Of a stretch of DNA of 8,487 nucleotides, positions 1-5,724 are shown one piece after another. The first letter of the stretch is position 1; each line of letters begins with the position of its first letter. The stretch covers positions 1-8,487 of the forward strand of contig MGCE01000182.1 of the NCBI GenBank assembly GCA_001790315.1, read 5' to 3'. The position numbers and the translations under genes were made by a program. Below the pieces are notes generated by a model, which was given only the letters and a program-made list of their open reading frames with translations, did not search any database and was not told the DNA's origin. The stretch is from Candidatus Rokubacteria bacterium RIFCSPLOWO2_02_FULL_72_37. GTDB lineage: Bacteria > Methylomirabilota > Methylomirabilia > Rokubacteriales > CSP1-6.

Positions 1-194
1 CATCATCCGGAGCGCGCTTCGAGAACCTCCCACGTCGGCTCAGCCGGCCCGGTCCCCGCTGCAGTAACCCGCGCCGGCCTGGCGCCTGGCGCCGTGGTGA
101 CGCGGCCGGGTAGACCTCAGAGGGCGTGAACGAATCGCACTCCCGGGATTGCGGTGGGGGGAGTCGGGCGGCGGGCGCTCCCCCCGCCGTCCAC
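1..194. other. Gene-free left edge
   Basis: I see no convincing coding region here. Plus-strand frame 1 is open from the edge to a TGA at 127-129, but its translation (rich in P, A, R and G) resembles no family I know, and the other two plus frames stop at about 67 and 114. On the minus strand only very short frames exist. The stretch contains GC-rich dyads: GCGCC/GGCGC at 71-85, the octamer TCCCGGGA at 141-148, and the larger hairpin annotated separately at 152-189. A gene ending just outside the window on either strand cannot be excluded. Confidence 0.5.
152..189 (-). terminator. GC-rich hairpin after the asparaginase gene
   Basis: Bases 152-163 pair with 178-189 over 12 positions (11 Watson-Crick pairs and one G-T wobble), with a 14-base loop. 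On the minus strand the stem begins 5 bases beyond the asparaginase stop codon, where a transcription terminator is expected. No run of T follows the stem on that strand, so it is not a classical intrinsic terminator. It could act as a mRNA 3'-end stabiliser or work together with Rho. The pairing is visible; the function is inferred from position. Confidence 0.5.
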
Positions 195-1085
195 TCAGAA
201 AGGCACGCGAGGCTCGAGGAGCGCCGGAGACATGAGGGCGACCGGCATGAGCGGCGTCGAGTGTGCCCAGCCCGTGCGCCCGCGCCAGTCCACCAGGATC
301 AGCCCGCCCTGACCGCGGCCTTCCTCGACGAGCAGGTCGACGGCGACGCGCGCCGCGTAGTCGACATCGTCAGCCTCCTTGAGATACGCGAGCGCCTGGC
401 GGGCGAGGACGACACGGATGATGGCCTCCCCGTCGCCCGTGCAGGACACGCCACCGAGCGTGTTGTCGGCGTACGTGCCGCAGCCGATCAGGGCGCTGTC
501 GCCGACGCGGCCCGGCTGCTTGCCCGCCATGCCACCCGTCGAGGTGGCCGCCGCGACGGTGCCGCGGCGGTCGAGCGCGACCGCGCCGACCGTTCCCCCG
601 ACCCCGACCCGCGAGCCCTCCACGTGGCGTCGCCGCTGGCGTTCGGTGACCAGTGCGGCAGGATCGCACTCCGGCACCCCCGTGGCCCGCGCGACGGCGT
701 GCGCACCCTCCGCGACGAGAAGGACGTGGCGGCCCCCCTCGAGGACCCGCCGGGCGAGGGTGATCGGATTCGCCACGCGGCTCACCGCGGCGACCGCGCC
801 GCAGCCCAGCCGGTCGCCCTCCATGATCGACGCGTCCATCTCGAGCGTGCCCGTGGACGTGAGGACGGAGCCGAGGCCAGCGTTGAAGCGCGGATGGTCC
901 TCGAGCGCTCGGACGGCCCACTCGACGGCGTCGAGCGCGCGGCCGTTGGCGGCGAGGATCTCCCAGCCGGCCAGCGCCGCCGCGCGTACGCCGGAGCGCA
1001 ACTCCTCGCGGCCCTGGCCCGGGTCGGCACCGGCGCCCCCATGCACGATGATCGTGGGCACGCGTCGTGGCGGCACGGCCTTCAC
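195..1085 (-). CDS. iaaA: Isoaspartyl peptidase / L-asparaginase (plant-type Ntn hydrolase)
   Basis: This 296-residue protein matches the family that hydrolyses isoaspartyl dipeptides and L-asparagine after self-cleavage into alpha and beta subunits. The N-terminus carries IIVHGGAGA (12-20), followed by NAGLGSVLT and EMDASIMEG near 68-90. The cleavage site is GG/TVGAVALD, making Thr165 the nucleophile. TSTGGM follows with Thr183, then PGRVGDS with the substrate-binding Arg193 and Asp196, and CTGDGE with Thr216-Gly217. Spacings from Thr165 (+18 to Thr183, +51 to Thr216) agree with E. coli IaaA as I recall it. The length is slightly below the roughly 320 residues of that enzyme, mainly through a short linker before the nucleophile. 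The GTG at 1085 is used as start; a second GTG eight codons later would give a start just before PTIIVHGG. There is no clear Shine-Dalgarno, but an AT-rich hexamer lies 6 bases upstream. No signal peptide is visible, so it is probably cytoplasmic. It is divergent to the glycosylase gene. Confidence 0.93.
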   Translation of the reverse strand: MKAVPPRRVPTIIVHGGAGADPGQGREELRSGVRAAALAGWEILAANGRALDAVEWAVRALEDHPRFNAGLGSVLTSTGTLEMDASIMEGDRLGCGAVAAVSRVANPITLARRVLEGGRHVLLVAEGAHAVARATGVPECDPAALVTERQRRRHVEGSRVGVGGTVGAVALDRRGTVAAATSTGGMAGKQPGRVGDSALIGCGTYADNTLGGVSCTGDGEAIIRVVLARQALAYLKEADDVDYAARVAVDLLVEEGRGQGGLILVDWRGRTGWAHSTPLMPVALMSPALLEPRVPF

Positions 1086-1090
1086 CGTGT

Positions 1091-1097
1091 CACAATC
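1091..1097. promoter_or_regulatory. Possible shared divergent -10 element
   Basis: The only AT-rich spot between the divergent asparaginase and glycosylase genes is CACAATC. Read on the minus strand it gives GATTGT, 6 bases before the asparaginase GTG. Read on the plus strand it gives CACAAT, 9 bases before the glycosylase TTG. Each matches the TATAAT consensus only partly (3 of 6 and 4 of 6). The 6-base spacing equals that seen upstream of the htrA and first M16 genes, which raises its credibility. No good -35 was found on either side. Confidence 0.35.
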
Positions 1098-1105
1098 GCG
1101 CCGGA

Positions 1106-1990
1106 TTGGGAAGCGCCCTCGCGAGACTCCGTGCGCGCATCATCGCCTGCCGAAGCTGTCCGCGGCTCGTCGCTCACCGCGAGGCCAGCGCGGCCGTGCC
1201 GCCGCGTCGCTACAGAGGCGAGCGCTACTGGGCCCGGCCGCTGCCCGGCTTCGGTGACCCGCGTGCGCGACTCCTGGTCGTCGGGCTCGCGCCCGCCGCG
1301 CACGGGGGAAACAGGACAGGGCGGATGTTCACGGGCGACAGGAGCGGCGACTGGCTCTTCGATGCCCTCCACCATGCCGGGTTCGCCAGCCAGCCGACCT
1401 CCCGCCGACGCGCCGACGGTCTGCGCTTGCGGGACGCCTGGATCACCGCGGCGGTCCGGTGCGCGCCACCCGCCAACCGGCCGAGCCCGGAGGAGATCGC
1501 CGCGTGCGCGCCTTACTTCCTCGAGGAGCTTCGGCTCCTGCGCCACGCGCGCGTCGTCGTCGGCCTCGGCCGCATCGGCTGGCAGGCGTACCTCCGCGCG
1601 CGGAGGACGTCCGGGTTGCCCCGAGCGACCCGGGCACCCAGGTTCGCGCACGGCGCCGCGACGACCTTCCCCGACGGCGTGACGCTGATCGCCTCATACC
1701 ATCCGAGCCAACAAAACACGTTCACCGGCAGGCTCACGCGCGCGATGCTGCGCGGCGTCTTCACGAAGGCCCGGCGACTCGTGTGCCGTTCTCGACGTCT
1801 TGGTCAGCCCATCGCCCGCGTGCCGGGCGGCCGGGCGCGCGCGGGAGGGGTTGCCAGGACCACGCGGCCCGCGTCCGCTTGCCCCGCCGCGGCTGGGCTC
1901 CATCCGGGCGCGGCTAGCCCGCCGCCCACGCGGCGGGAACGGATCCCGTCGACCCCTCCCGCGCGCGCCCGGCGGCCCGGCACGCGGTGA
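1106..1990 (+). CDS. udgb: Family-5 (UdgB-type) uracil-DNA glycosylase with aberrant C-terminal tail
   Basis: The enzyme removes uracil and some other deaminated bases from DNA to start base-excision repair; family members carry a 4Fe-4S cluster. Numbered from the TTG at 1106, the cluster cysteines are C15-X2-C18 and C119-X14-C134. The family-5 active-site motif GLAPAAHGGNR is at 60-70, followed by FTGDRSGDWL. The second motif SYHPSQQNTFTGR, containing His199, lies near 197-209. The family domain finishes around VFTKARRLV (about 226). The last 68 residues are Arg/Pro/Ala/Gly-rich, match nothing I know, and are encoded through a large palindrome (1801-1993), with the stop codon at the palindrome's outer edge. 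The tail is probably a read-through artefact of an element that displaced the native stop. A longer form starts at GTG 1067 but would overlap the asparaginase start; the TTG leaves the usual 10-15 residues before the first cysteine. Confidence 0.88.
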   Translation: MGSALARLRARIIACRSCPRLVAHREASAAVPPRRYRGERYWARPLPGFGDPRARLLVVGLAPAAHGGNRTGRMFTGDRSGDWLFDALHHAGFASQPTSRRRADGLRLRDAWITAAVRCAPPANRPSPEEIAACAPYFLEELRLLRHARVVVGLGRIGWQAYLRARRTSGLPRATRAPRFAHGAATTFPDGVTLIASYHPSQQNTFTGRLTRAMLRGVFTKARRLVCRSRRLGQPIARVPGGRARAGGVARTTRPASACPAAAGLHPGAASPPPTRRERIPSTPPARARRPGTR

Positions 1991-1993
1991 CCA
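1801..1993. repeat. Large imperfect palindromic element in the glycosylase 3' end
   Basis: Arms 1817-1851 and 1952-1986 are reverse complements over 35 bases with one mismatch. They enclose about 100 bases. The pairing resumes outside the arms as TGGTCA (1801-1806) and TGACCA (1988-1993), after a 10-base versus 1-base bulge. Inside the loop a perfect 8-bp hairpin with loop CCAC occupies 1918-1937. The arms translate to the same string (ACRAAGRAREG) in one frame on each strand. No transposase gene is present, so if mobile it would be a non-autonomous, MITE- or REP-like element. Alternatively it is a bidirectional terminator between the convergent glycosylase and htrA genes. No target-site duplication was recognised. 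Confidence 0.75.
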
Positions 1994-1996
1994 GGT

Positions 1997-2008
1997 ACTC
2001 ACGTGAGT
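1997..2008. repeat. Perfect 12-bp palindrome
   Basis: ACTCACGTGAGT is its own reverse complement and sits 3 bases outside the large palindromic element. Such a short perfect dyad could be a protein-binding site or an insertion target. Its position between convergent genes argues against a promoter operator. Nothing else supports a function. Confidence 0.4.
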
Positions 2009-2050
2009 TCGTGGACGGAACACGAGTGAAGGCGCGTGCGCCCCCCTCAC

Positions 2051-2089
2051 GGGGGAGACGGGGAGACAGCCGGGGGAGTCTGAGGGGGG
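2051..2089 (+). other. Four-run G-tract array (potential G-quadruplex)
   Basis: Four G-runs of 5, 4, 5 and 6 bases lie at 2051-2055, 2060-2063, 2072-2076 and 2084-2089. They are separated by 4, 8 and 7 bases. The runs are embedded in repeated GGGGAGAC-like units. All four are long enough to form a quadruplex on the plus strand. The last run also forms one arm of the hairpin at 2079-2103, and the first run can pair with CCCCC at 2042-2046, so competing structures are possible. It lies in the convergent gap between the glycosylase and htrA genes. Confidence 0.45.
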
Positions 2090-2103
2090 TCGCCCCCCTC
2101 AGA
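2079..2103. terminator. Perfect 11-bp hairpin downstream of htrA
   Basis: TCTGAGGGGGG (2079-2089) pairs perfectly with CCCCCCTCAGA (2093-2103) around a TCG loop. On the minus strand it begins 28 bases beyond the htrA stop codon; on the plus strand it is about 90 bases beyond the glycosylase stop. It could end transcription from both sides of the convergent gap. No T-run follows on either strand, so termination by the classical intrinsic mechanism is uncertain. The stem's sequence looks like the kind of dyad that recurs through some high-GC genomes, which a genome search could test. Confidence 0.55.
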
Positions 2104-2131
2104 TGCAATAGATCCAATAATCTCGCTCGCG

Positions 2132-3178
2132 CTACTCCACCAAGTCGGAGGGCAGGCGCGGGCGCTCGGCGACGGTGAGGGTGATCTCGCGGGTCTGCCC
2201 GTCGCGGATTACCGTGACACGCACGCGCTGACCGGGGCGCAACGTCCTGACCTTGTCCAGATAGTCCTGGTGGGTGCGGATCGACGTCCCCTGGATCGCG
2301 GCGAGGATGTCGCCGCCGAGCAGATACTCCTCGCCCTGCACGACGATCGACAGGCTGCCTCCGCGCACGCCCGCGCGCTCGGCTGGGCTCCCGTCGTACA
2401 CGACCTCGACCAGGTAGCCCGGCGCCAGCGGGATCCGGAGGAGTGCACCGAGGCGCGAGTCGACTTCGCGTCCCTCGATGCCGAGCCACGGGCGTACGAC
2501 GCGCCCCGTCTCGCGCAGGTCGCGCAGCACGGCCTTCGCGGCGTCGATGGGAACCGCGAACCCGATCCCCTGGGCGCCCTCGGAGATGAACGTGTTGATG
2601 CCGATCACGCGGCCGCACCGGTCGACGAGCGGCCCACCCGAATTCCCGGGATTGATCGGGGCGTCGGTCTGGATCATCGGCTGCTCGGCCGCACCCGGCA
2701 GGAGTCGGTTCAGCCCGCTCACGATCCCTCGCGTCATCGTGTGATCGAGGCCGATCGGATTCCCGATGGCGACCACCTCGTCGCCCACGCGCAGTGTCGA
2801 GGAGTCACCGAGGCGCGCCGCCGCCAGGGGCGACGGGGAGGCGAGGCGGAGGAGCGCGAGGTCGAGGACCGTGTCCATGCCCACGAGTCGCGCCGGTGCC
2901 TTGACGCCCGAATCCAGTGTGATCGAGAGCGCCGCCGCCCCGTCGACCACGTGCGCGTTGGTGAGCACCTGCCCGTCGCGCTCGACGACGACGCCCGAGC
3001 CCACGACCGTCTCGAAACGGTGCTGCGGATTCGCCTTGTTGATCCGCGTCGCCTGGATCGAGACCACGACGGGCGCGACACGGGCGAAGATCGCTGCGAA
3101 CGGTTCGGCGCACGGCTCCCCTGCGGCCGTGGTCGGCCACGCGAGGAGCAGCACGCCGGCGAGCCAGAGGCCGAGCAC
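2132..3178 (-). CDS. HtrA/DegP-type periplasmic serine protease, one PDZ domain
   Basis: This trypsin-like protease should degrade or sense misfolded envelope proteins. Numbered from the GTG at 3178 (348 residues), the triad is His76 in TNAHVVDG, Asp106 in TVLDLALLRL and Ser180 in NPGNSGGPL. The substrate loop GIGFAVPID follows near 204-212. One PDZ domain covers about 230-340 (WLGIEG, GYLVEVVYDGSPAERAGV, GGDILAAIQG), so the layout is DegS/HtrA2-like rather than DegP with two PDZ domains. The N-terminus is a hydrophobic segment ending in TTAAGE. It is either a cleaved signal peptide or an anchor, and is unusual in lacking Lys/Arg before the core. An in-frame GTG at 3193 is the alternative start, giving 353 residues. 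The one at 3178 is preferred because TATGAT lies exactly 6 bases upstream. The frame stays open far upstream, but that part is antisense to the M16 gene and not real. The gene is divergent from the M16-exporter operon. Confidence 0.92.
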   Translation of the reverse strand: MLGLWLAGVLLLAWPTTAAGEPCAEPFAAIFARVAPVVVSIQATRINKANPQHRFETVVGSGVVVERDGQVLTNAHVVDGAAALSITLDSGVKAPARLVGMDTVLDLALLRLASPSPLAAARLGDSSTLRVGDEVVAIGNPIGLDHTMTRGIVSGLNRLLPGAAEQPMIQTDAPINPGNSGGPLVDRCGRVIGINTFISEGAQGIGFAVPIDAAKAVLRDLRETGRVVRPWLGIEGREVDSRLGALLRIPLAPGYLVEVVYDGSPAERAGVRGGSLSIVVQGEEYLLGGDILAAIQGTSIRTHQDYLDKVRTLRPGQRVRVTVIRDGQTREITLTVAERPRLPSDLVE

Positions 3179-3184
3179 GCCCAG

Positions 3185-3190
3185 ATCATA
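3185..3190 (-). promoter_or_regulatory. -10 box of htrA (leaderless)
   Basis: On the minus strand TATGAT (5 of 6 matches to TATAAT) is followed by 6 bases and then the GTG at 3178. Transcription starting about 7 bases after the box would begin at the start codon, giving a leaderless mRNA. No convincing -35 hexamer lies 16-18 bases further upstream. The box itself and the spacing are visible; its use as a promoter is inferred. Confidence 0.55.
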
Positions 3191-3198
3191 CACTGCCG

Positions 3199-3238
3199 TC
3201 CCGTGCGCTTCCCGTGAAGGCCCGGTTTCCCGCGCGGG
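3199..3238. promoter_or_regulatory. Repeats in the htrA/M16 divergent promoter region
   Basis: TCCCGTG occurs at 3199-3205 and again at 3210-3216, exactly 11 bases apart (about one helical turn), with a variant TCCCGCG at 3228-3234. A dyad CTTC-N4-GAAG (3208-3219) is centred within a base or so of the midpoint between the two opposing -10 boxes. A perfect palindrome CCCGCGCGGG (3229-3238) abuts the M16 -10 box. These may be binding sites for a regulator that controls both divergent units, but short GC-rich repeats arise easily by chance in such DNA. Confidence 0.3.
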
Positions 3239-3244
3239 TATAAT
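3239..3244 (+). promoter_or_regulatory. -10 box of the M16-exporter operon (leaderless)
   Basis: An exact TATAAT, striking in DNA this GC-rich, is followed by 6 bases and the GTG start of the first M16 gene at 3251. A transcript starting 7 bases after the box would begin at the G of the start codon. The upstream -35 candidates are poor (GTGAAG at 3214-3219 would leave a 19-base spacer). The opposing htrA -10 box is 48 bases away, so the two -35 regions would overlap. Confidence 0.65.
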
Positions 3245-3250
3245 GAAGAA

Positions 3251-4564
3251 GTGACCGTCGTTCGCGCGCTCACGGTCCTGGTCGCGTTCCTGTTCCTCTG
3301 CGCCGCATCGGCGAGGGCCGACGGCGACGTCCGCGCCGCCACGCTCGACAACGGGCTGCGGGTGCTCCTCCTCGAGGACCACCGGAGCCCGATCGTGTCG
3401 TTCCAGGTGTGGTATCGCGTGGGGTCGCGCAACGAGCAGCGGGGCGCGACGGGAATCGCGCACTTCCTCGAGCACATGATGTTCAAGGGGACGCCCGCTC
3501 ACGGCCCGCGCGAGTTCGCGCGCCTGGTCGAGAGGAACGGCGGCCGGGACAATGCCTTCACCTCGCAGGACGTCACGGCGTACTACGTCGATATCGCCGC
3601 CGACCGGATCGACCTCGTGCTCGAGCTCGAGGCGGACCGGATGCACAATCTCCTGCTCGACGCCAAGGACATCGACTCCGAGCGCCAGGTGGTGATCGAG
3701 GAGCGCCGGACGCGGACCGAGGACGACCCGGGCGGCTTCCTGGGCGAGGAAGTCGCCTCGATCGCGTTCAAGGCGCATCCTTATGGGTACCCGGTCATCG
3801 GCTGGCCCGAAGACCTCACACGGATCACGCGCGACGAGGTCCGGGCCTTCTATCGGACGTACTACACGCCGAACAACGCGCTCATCGTCGCCGTCGGCGA
3901 CTTCCGCGCCCCGGAGCTGCTCGAGAAGATCAGGCAGCGCTTCGGGCCGATCCCGCGCGGGTCCGAGCCGCCCCCGGTCCTCGCCATCGAGCCCGCCCAG
4001 AACGGCGAGCGGCGGGTGCTCGTCCGGAAGCAGGCGCAGCTGCCGATCGTCTACCTGGGCTGGCACGCGCCGAGCCAGCGCTCGGCGGACGCGCCGGCAC
4101 TCGAGGTGCTCTCCACGGTCCTCTCGGGCGGGCGGGCCTCACGCCTGTACCGGCATCTGGTCTACGAGCGCCAGCTTGCCCTCGAGGCGGGCGGTGACTA
4201 CAACTACTTCTCGTTCGACCCGAACCTCTTCTGGTTCTGGGCGACCCCGATGCCCGGCCGGGCGCCCGAGGAGCTCGAGCGTGCGCTGCTCGCGGAGATG
4301 GAGCGCCTCAAGACGGAAGCGGTCACCGACGAGGAGCTGGCGCGCGCGAAAAACCAGATCGAGGCCTCGTTCGTGTTCCAGGCGGACTCGGTTCATCGCC
4401 GTGCATCGCTGCTCGCGCGTTTCGAGATGATCGGCGGCGCGGCGCGCATGGACTCGTTCGTCCCCATGATCCGCGCCGTGACCGCGGCCGACGTGATGCG
4501 CGTGGCGCACACCTGGTTCCCACCGGACAAGAAGAACGTCGGCATCCTCCTGCCGAAGCCCTGA
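3251..4564 (+). CDS. M16 family zinc metallopeptidase, catalytic subunit
   Basis: This 437-residue protein is a complete M16B-type (mitochondrial-processing-peptidase-like) peptidase. Residues 1-23 form a signal peptide with a likely cut after ASARA, placing it in the periplasm. The inverted zinc motif is HFLEH (His71, Glu74, His75). Glu151 in VVIEERR, 76 residues after His75, is the third ligand, with Glu144 as supporting acid. The C-terminal M16 domain spans about 180-365, with the conserved HPYGYPVIGWPEDL near its start and SGGRASRLYRHLVYERQLAL at about 292-311. M16B enzymes work as two-domain subunits that pair into a chamber and degrade unfolded peptides, often as a catalytic plus a non-catalytic chain. 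The candidate partner is the zinc-site-less M16 gene at 7848. The GTG start at 3251 follows TATAAT by 6 bases. The stop overlaps the next gene's ATG by one base (TGATG), suggesting coupled translation with the exporter. Confidence 0.95.
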   Translation: MTVVRALTVLVAFLFLCAASARADGDVRAATLDNGLRVLLLEDHRSPIVSFQVWYRVGSRNEQRGATGIAHFLEHMMFKGTPAHGPREFARLVERNGGRDNAFTSQDVTAYYVDIAADRIDLVLELEADRMHNLLLDAKDIDSERQVVIEERRTRTEDDPGGFLGEEVASIAFKAHPYGYPVIGWPEDLTRITRDEVRAFYRTYYTPNNALIVAVGDFRAPELLEKIRQRFGPIPRGSEPPPVLAIEPAQNGERRVLVRKQAQLPIVYLGWHAPSQRSADAPALEVLSTVLSGGRASRLYRHLVYERQLALEAGGDYNYFSFDPNLFWFWATPMPGRAPEELERALLAEMERLKTEAVTDEELARAKNQIEASFVFQADSVHRRASLLARFEMIGGAARMDSFVPMIRAVTAADVMRVAHTWFPPDKKNVGILLPKP

Positions 4565-5724
4565 TGCGGGCCCTCGGTGTGTCGCGGAGGTCGCTGACGC
4601 TCGTCGCGACCGGCGCGGCGATCCTGCTCGTCGGTGCCGCCGCGGCAGTGGTCATCCGCCGCCTCGACGGCGGCGCCGGTGCGCTCAGCGTCACCGGCAC
4701 GATCGAGGCCCTGCAGGTGGATGTCAGCGCCAAGATCACGGGCAGGATCGTCGAGCGAACGGTGAACGAAGGAGACCCGGTCGAGCGCGGGCAGCTGCTC
4801 GTGCGGCTCGACGCGCGCGAGCTCGCGGCGGAGGCGCAGCGGGCCGAGGCGGCCGTGGGCACCGCGGAAGCGCAGCTCCGGGACCTCCTCGCGGGTGCGC
4901 GACGGGAAGAGATCGAGGAGGCCGAGGCCCGGGCGGCGCGGGCGCGGGCGCAGCTCGAGGACCTCCTGGCGGGATCGCGGGAGCAGGAAATCGAGCAGGC
5001 CCGTGCCGCCCAGCGCAACGCCGCGGCGGTGCGCGAGTGGAGCCAGCGTGAGCTCGCGCGCGCGCGGGAGCTGTTCGTGAAGGATCTGATCTCGCTCCAG
5101 GACGTCGACCGGGCCCGGAACGCTTACGACGTCGCGGCGGCGAACGAAGCGGCGGCGCGCGAGCGGGTGGCGCTGCTCGAGGCCGGCGCCCGGCGGAACG
5201 AGGTGGAGGCGGCCCGCGCGGAGCTGCGGGCGGCGCAGGAGCGGGTTCGGTTGCTGCGCGCGGGGCCACGGCCCGACGCGGTCGCCGCGGCGAAGGCGCA
5301 GGTCGCCGAGACGCGCGCGACACTCGCGCTCACGCGGGTCCGGCTGGCCGAGGCGCAGCTCTCCGCACCGATCACCGGGCTCGTGCTGCGCAAGAACCTC
5401 GAGATCGGCGAGGTGGCGAGTCCCGGTCTCGCGATCCTCACCCTGATGGACCCCAAGGACATGTGGCTCCGAGCGTACGTCTCCGAGACCGATCTCGGCC
5501 GGATCCGGGTGGGCCAGTCCGCCACGATCAGCGTCGACGCGTTTCCGGGGCGGGCGTTCGCCGGCGCGATCAGCGAGATCGCTTCGGAGGCGGAATTCAC
5601 CCCGAAGAACGTCCAGACCAAACGAGAACGGGTGAACCTCGTGTTCCGGGTCAAGATCGCCGTGAGGAACGCGGAGGGCGTGCTGAAGCCGGGCATGCCG
5701 GCCGATGCCCAGCTGGGATCCTGA
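4564..5724 (+). CDS. Membrane fusion protein of an ABC exporter (HlyD/YbhG type)
   Basis: The 386-residue protein should link an inner-membrane ABC exporter to an outer-membrane channel. Residues about 12-32 form a single N-terminal membrane anchor. VTGTIEALQVDVSAKITGRI (43-62) and VNEGDPVERGQLLVRLD (67-83) are the first half of the lipoyl-like barrel-sandwich domain. Residues 84-265 form a long alpha-helical coiled-coil hairpin. SAPITGLVLRKNLEIGEVA (267-285) closes the barrel, and a beta-barrel domain follows. EFTPKNVQTKRERVNLVF near 344-361 is typical of the YbhG branch. The hairpin holds four copies of a 26-residue repeat around LLAG-R-EEIE, two per arm. E. coli YbhG, as I recall it, has one per arm and is about 54 residues shorter. 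The ATG overlaps the upstream M16 stop by one base, and the 3' end overlaps the ATPase gene by 20 bases, so all three are probably translated from one mRNA. No TolC-like gene lies in the window. Confidence 0.93.
   Translation: MRALGVSRRSLTLVATGAAILLVGAAAAVVIRRLDGGAGALSVTGTIEALQVDVSAKITGRIVERTVNEGDPVERGQLLVRLDARELAAEAQRAEAAVGTAEAQLRDLLAGARREEIEEAEARAARARAQLEDLLAGSREQEIEQARAAQRNAAAVREWSQRELARARELFVKDLISLQDVDRARNAYDVAAANEAAARERVALLEAGARRNEVEAARAELRAAQERVRLLRAGPRPDAVAAAKAQVAETRATLALTRVRLAEAQLSAPITGLVLRKNLEIGEVASPGLAILTLMDPKDMWLRAYVSETDLGRIRVGQSATISVDAFPGRAFAGAISEIASEAEFTPKNVQTKRERVNLVFRVKIAVRNAEGVLKPGMPADAQLGS
4864..5307 (+). repeat. 26-residue repeat pairs in the coiled-coil hairpin
   Basis: Repeat 1 (4864-4941) and repeat 2 (4942-5019) are adjacent 78-base units encoding AQL-DLLAG-R-EIE-A patterns on the ascending helix. 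Repeat 3 (5152-5229) and repeat 4 (5230-5307) encode RV-LL-AG-R-A/E-V-AA patterns on the descending helix. The LL-AG positions are exactly 26 residues apart within each pair (108/134 and 204/230). The intervening 5020-5151 covers the hairpin tip. Divergence between copies shows the duplication is not recent. Confidence 0.75.

Noticed and set aside
1..6. Possible minus-strand ATG-ATG start reading off the left edge
   Set aside because: Only six bases are available. The GGGAGG upstream is about 19 bases away, too far for a ribosome-binding site, so nothing supports a gene.
126..1682. Long plus-strand open frame (518 codons) across the asparaginase region
   Set aside because: It is antisense to the asparaginase and out of frame with the glycosylase, both of which have clear catalytic motifs. 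Its translation is Arg/Asp/His-rich with no domain, as expected of a shadow frame in GC-rich DNA.
1790..1990. Possible frameshift at the glycosylase 3' end instead of an inserted element
   Set aside because: The domain is intact to its expected end and no other frame continues recognisable glycosylase sequence. The large palindrome explains the tail better, although a lost native stop cannot be proven.
3194..4066. Upstream extension of the htrA frame to 644 residues
   Set aside because: This part is antisense to the M16 peptidase gene, whose zinc motif is intact, and the translated segment has no recognisable domain. The signal-like sequence of the protease begins at about 3178-3193.
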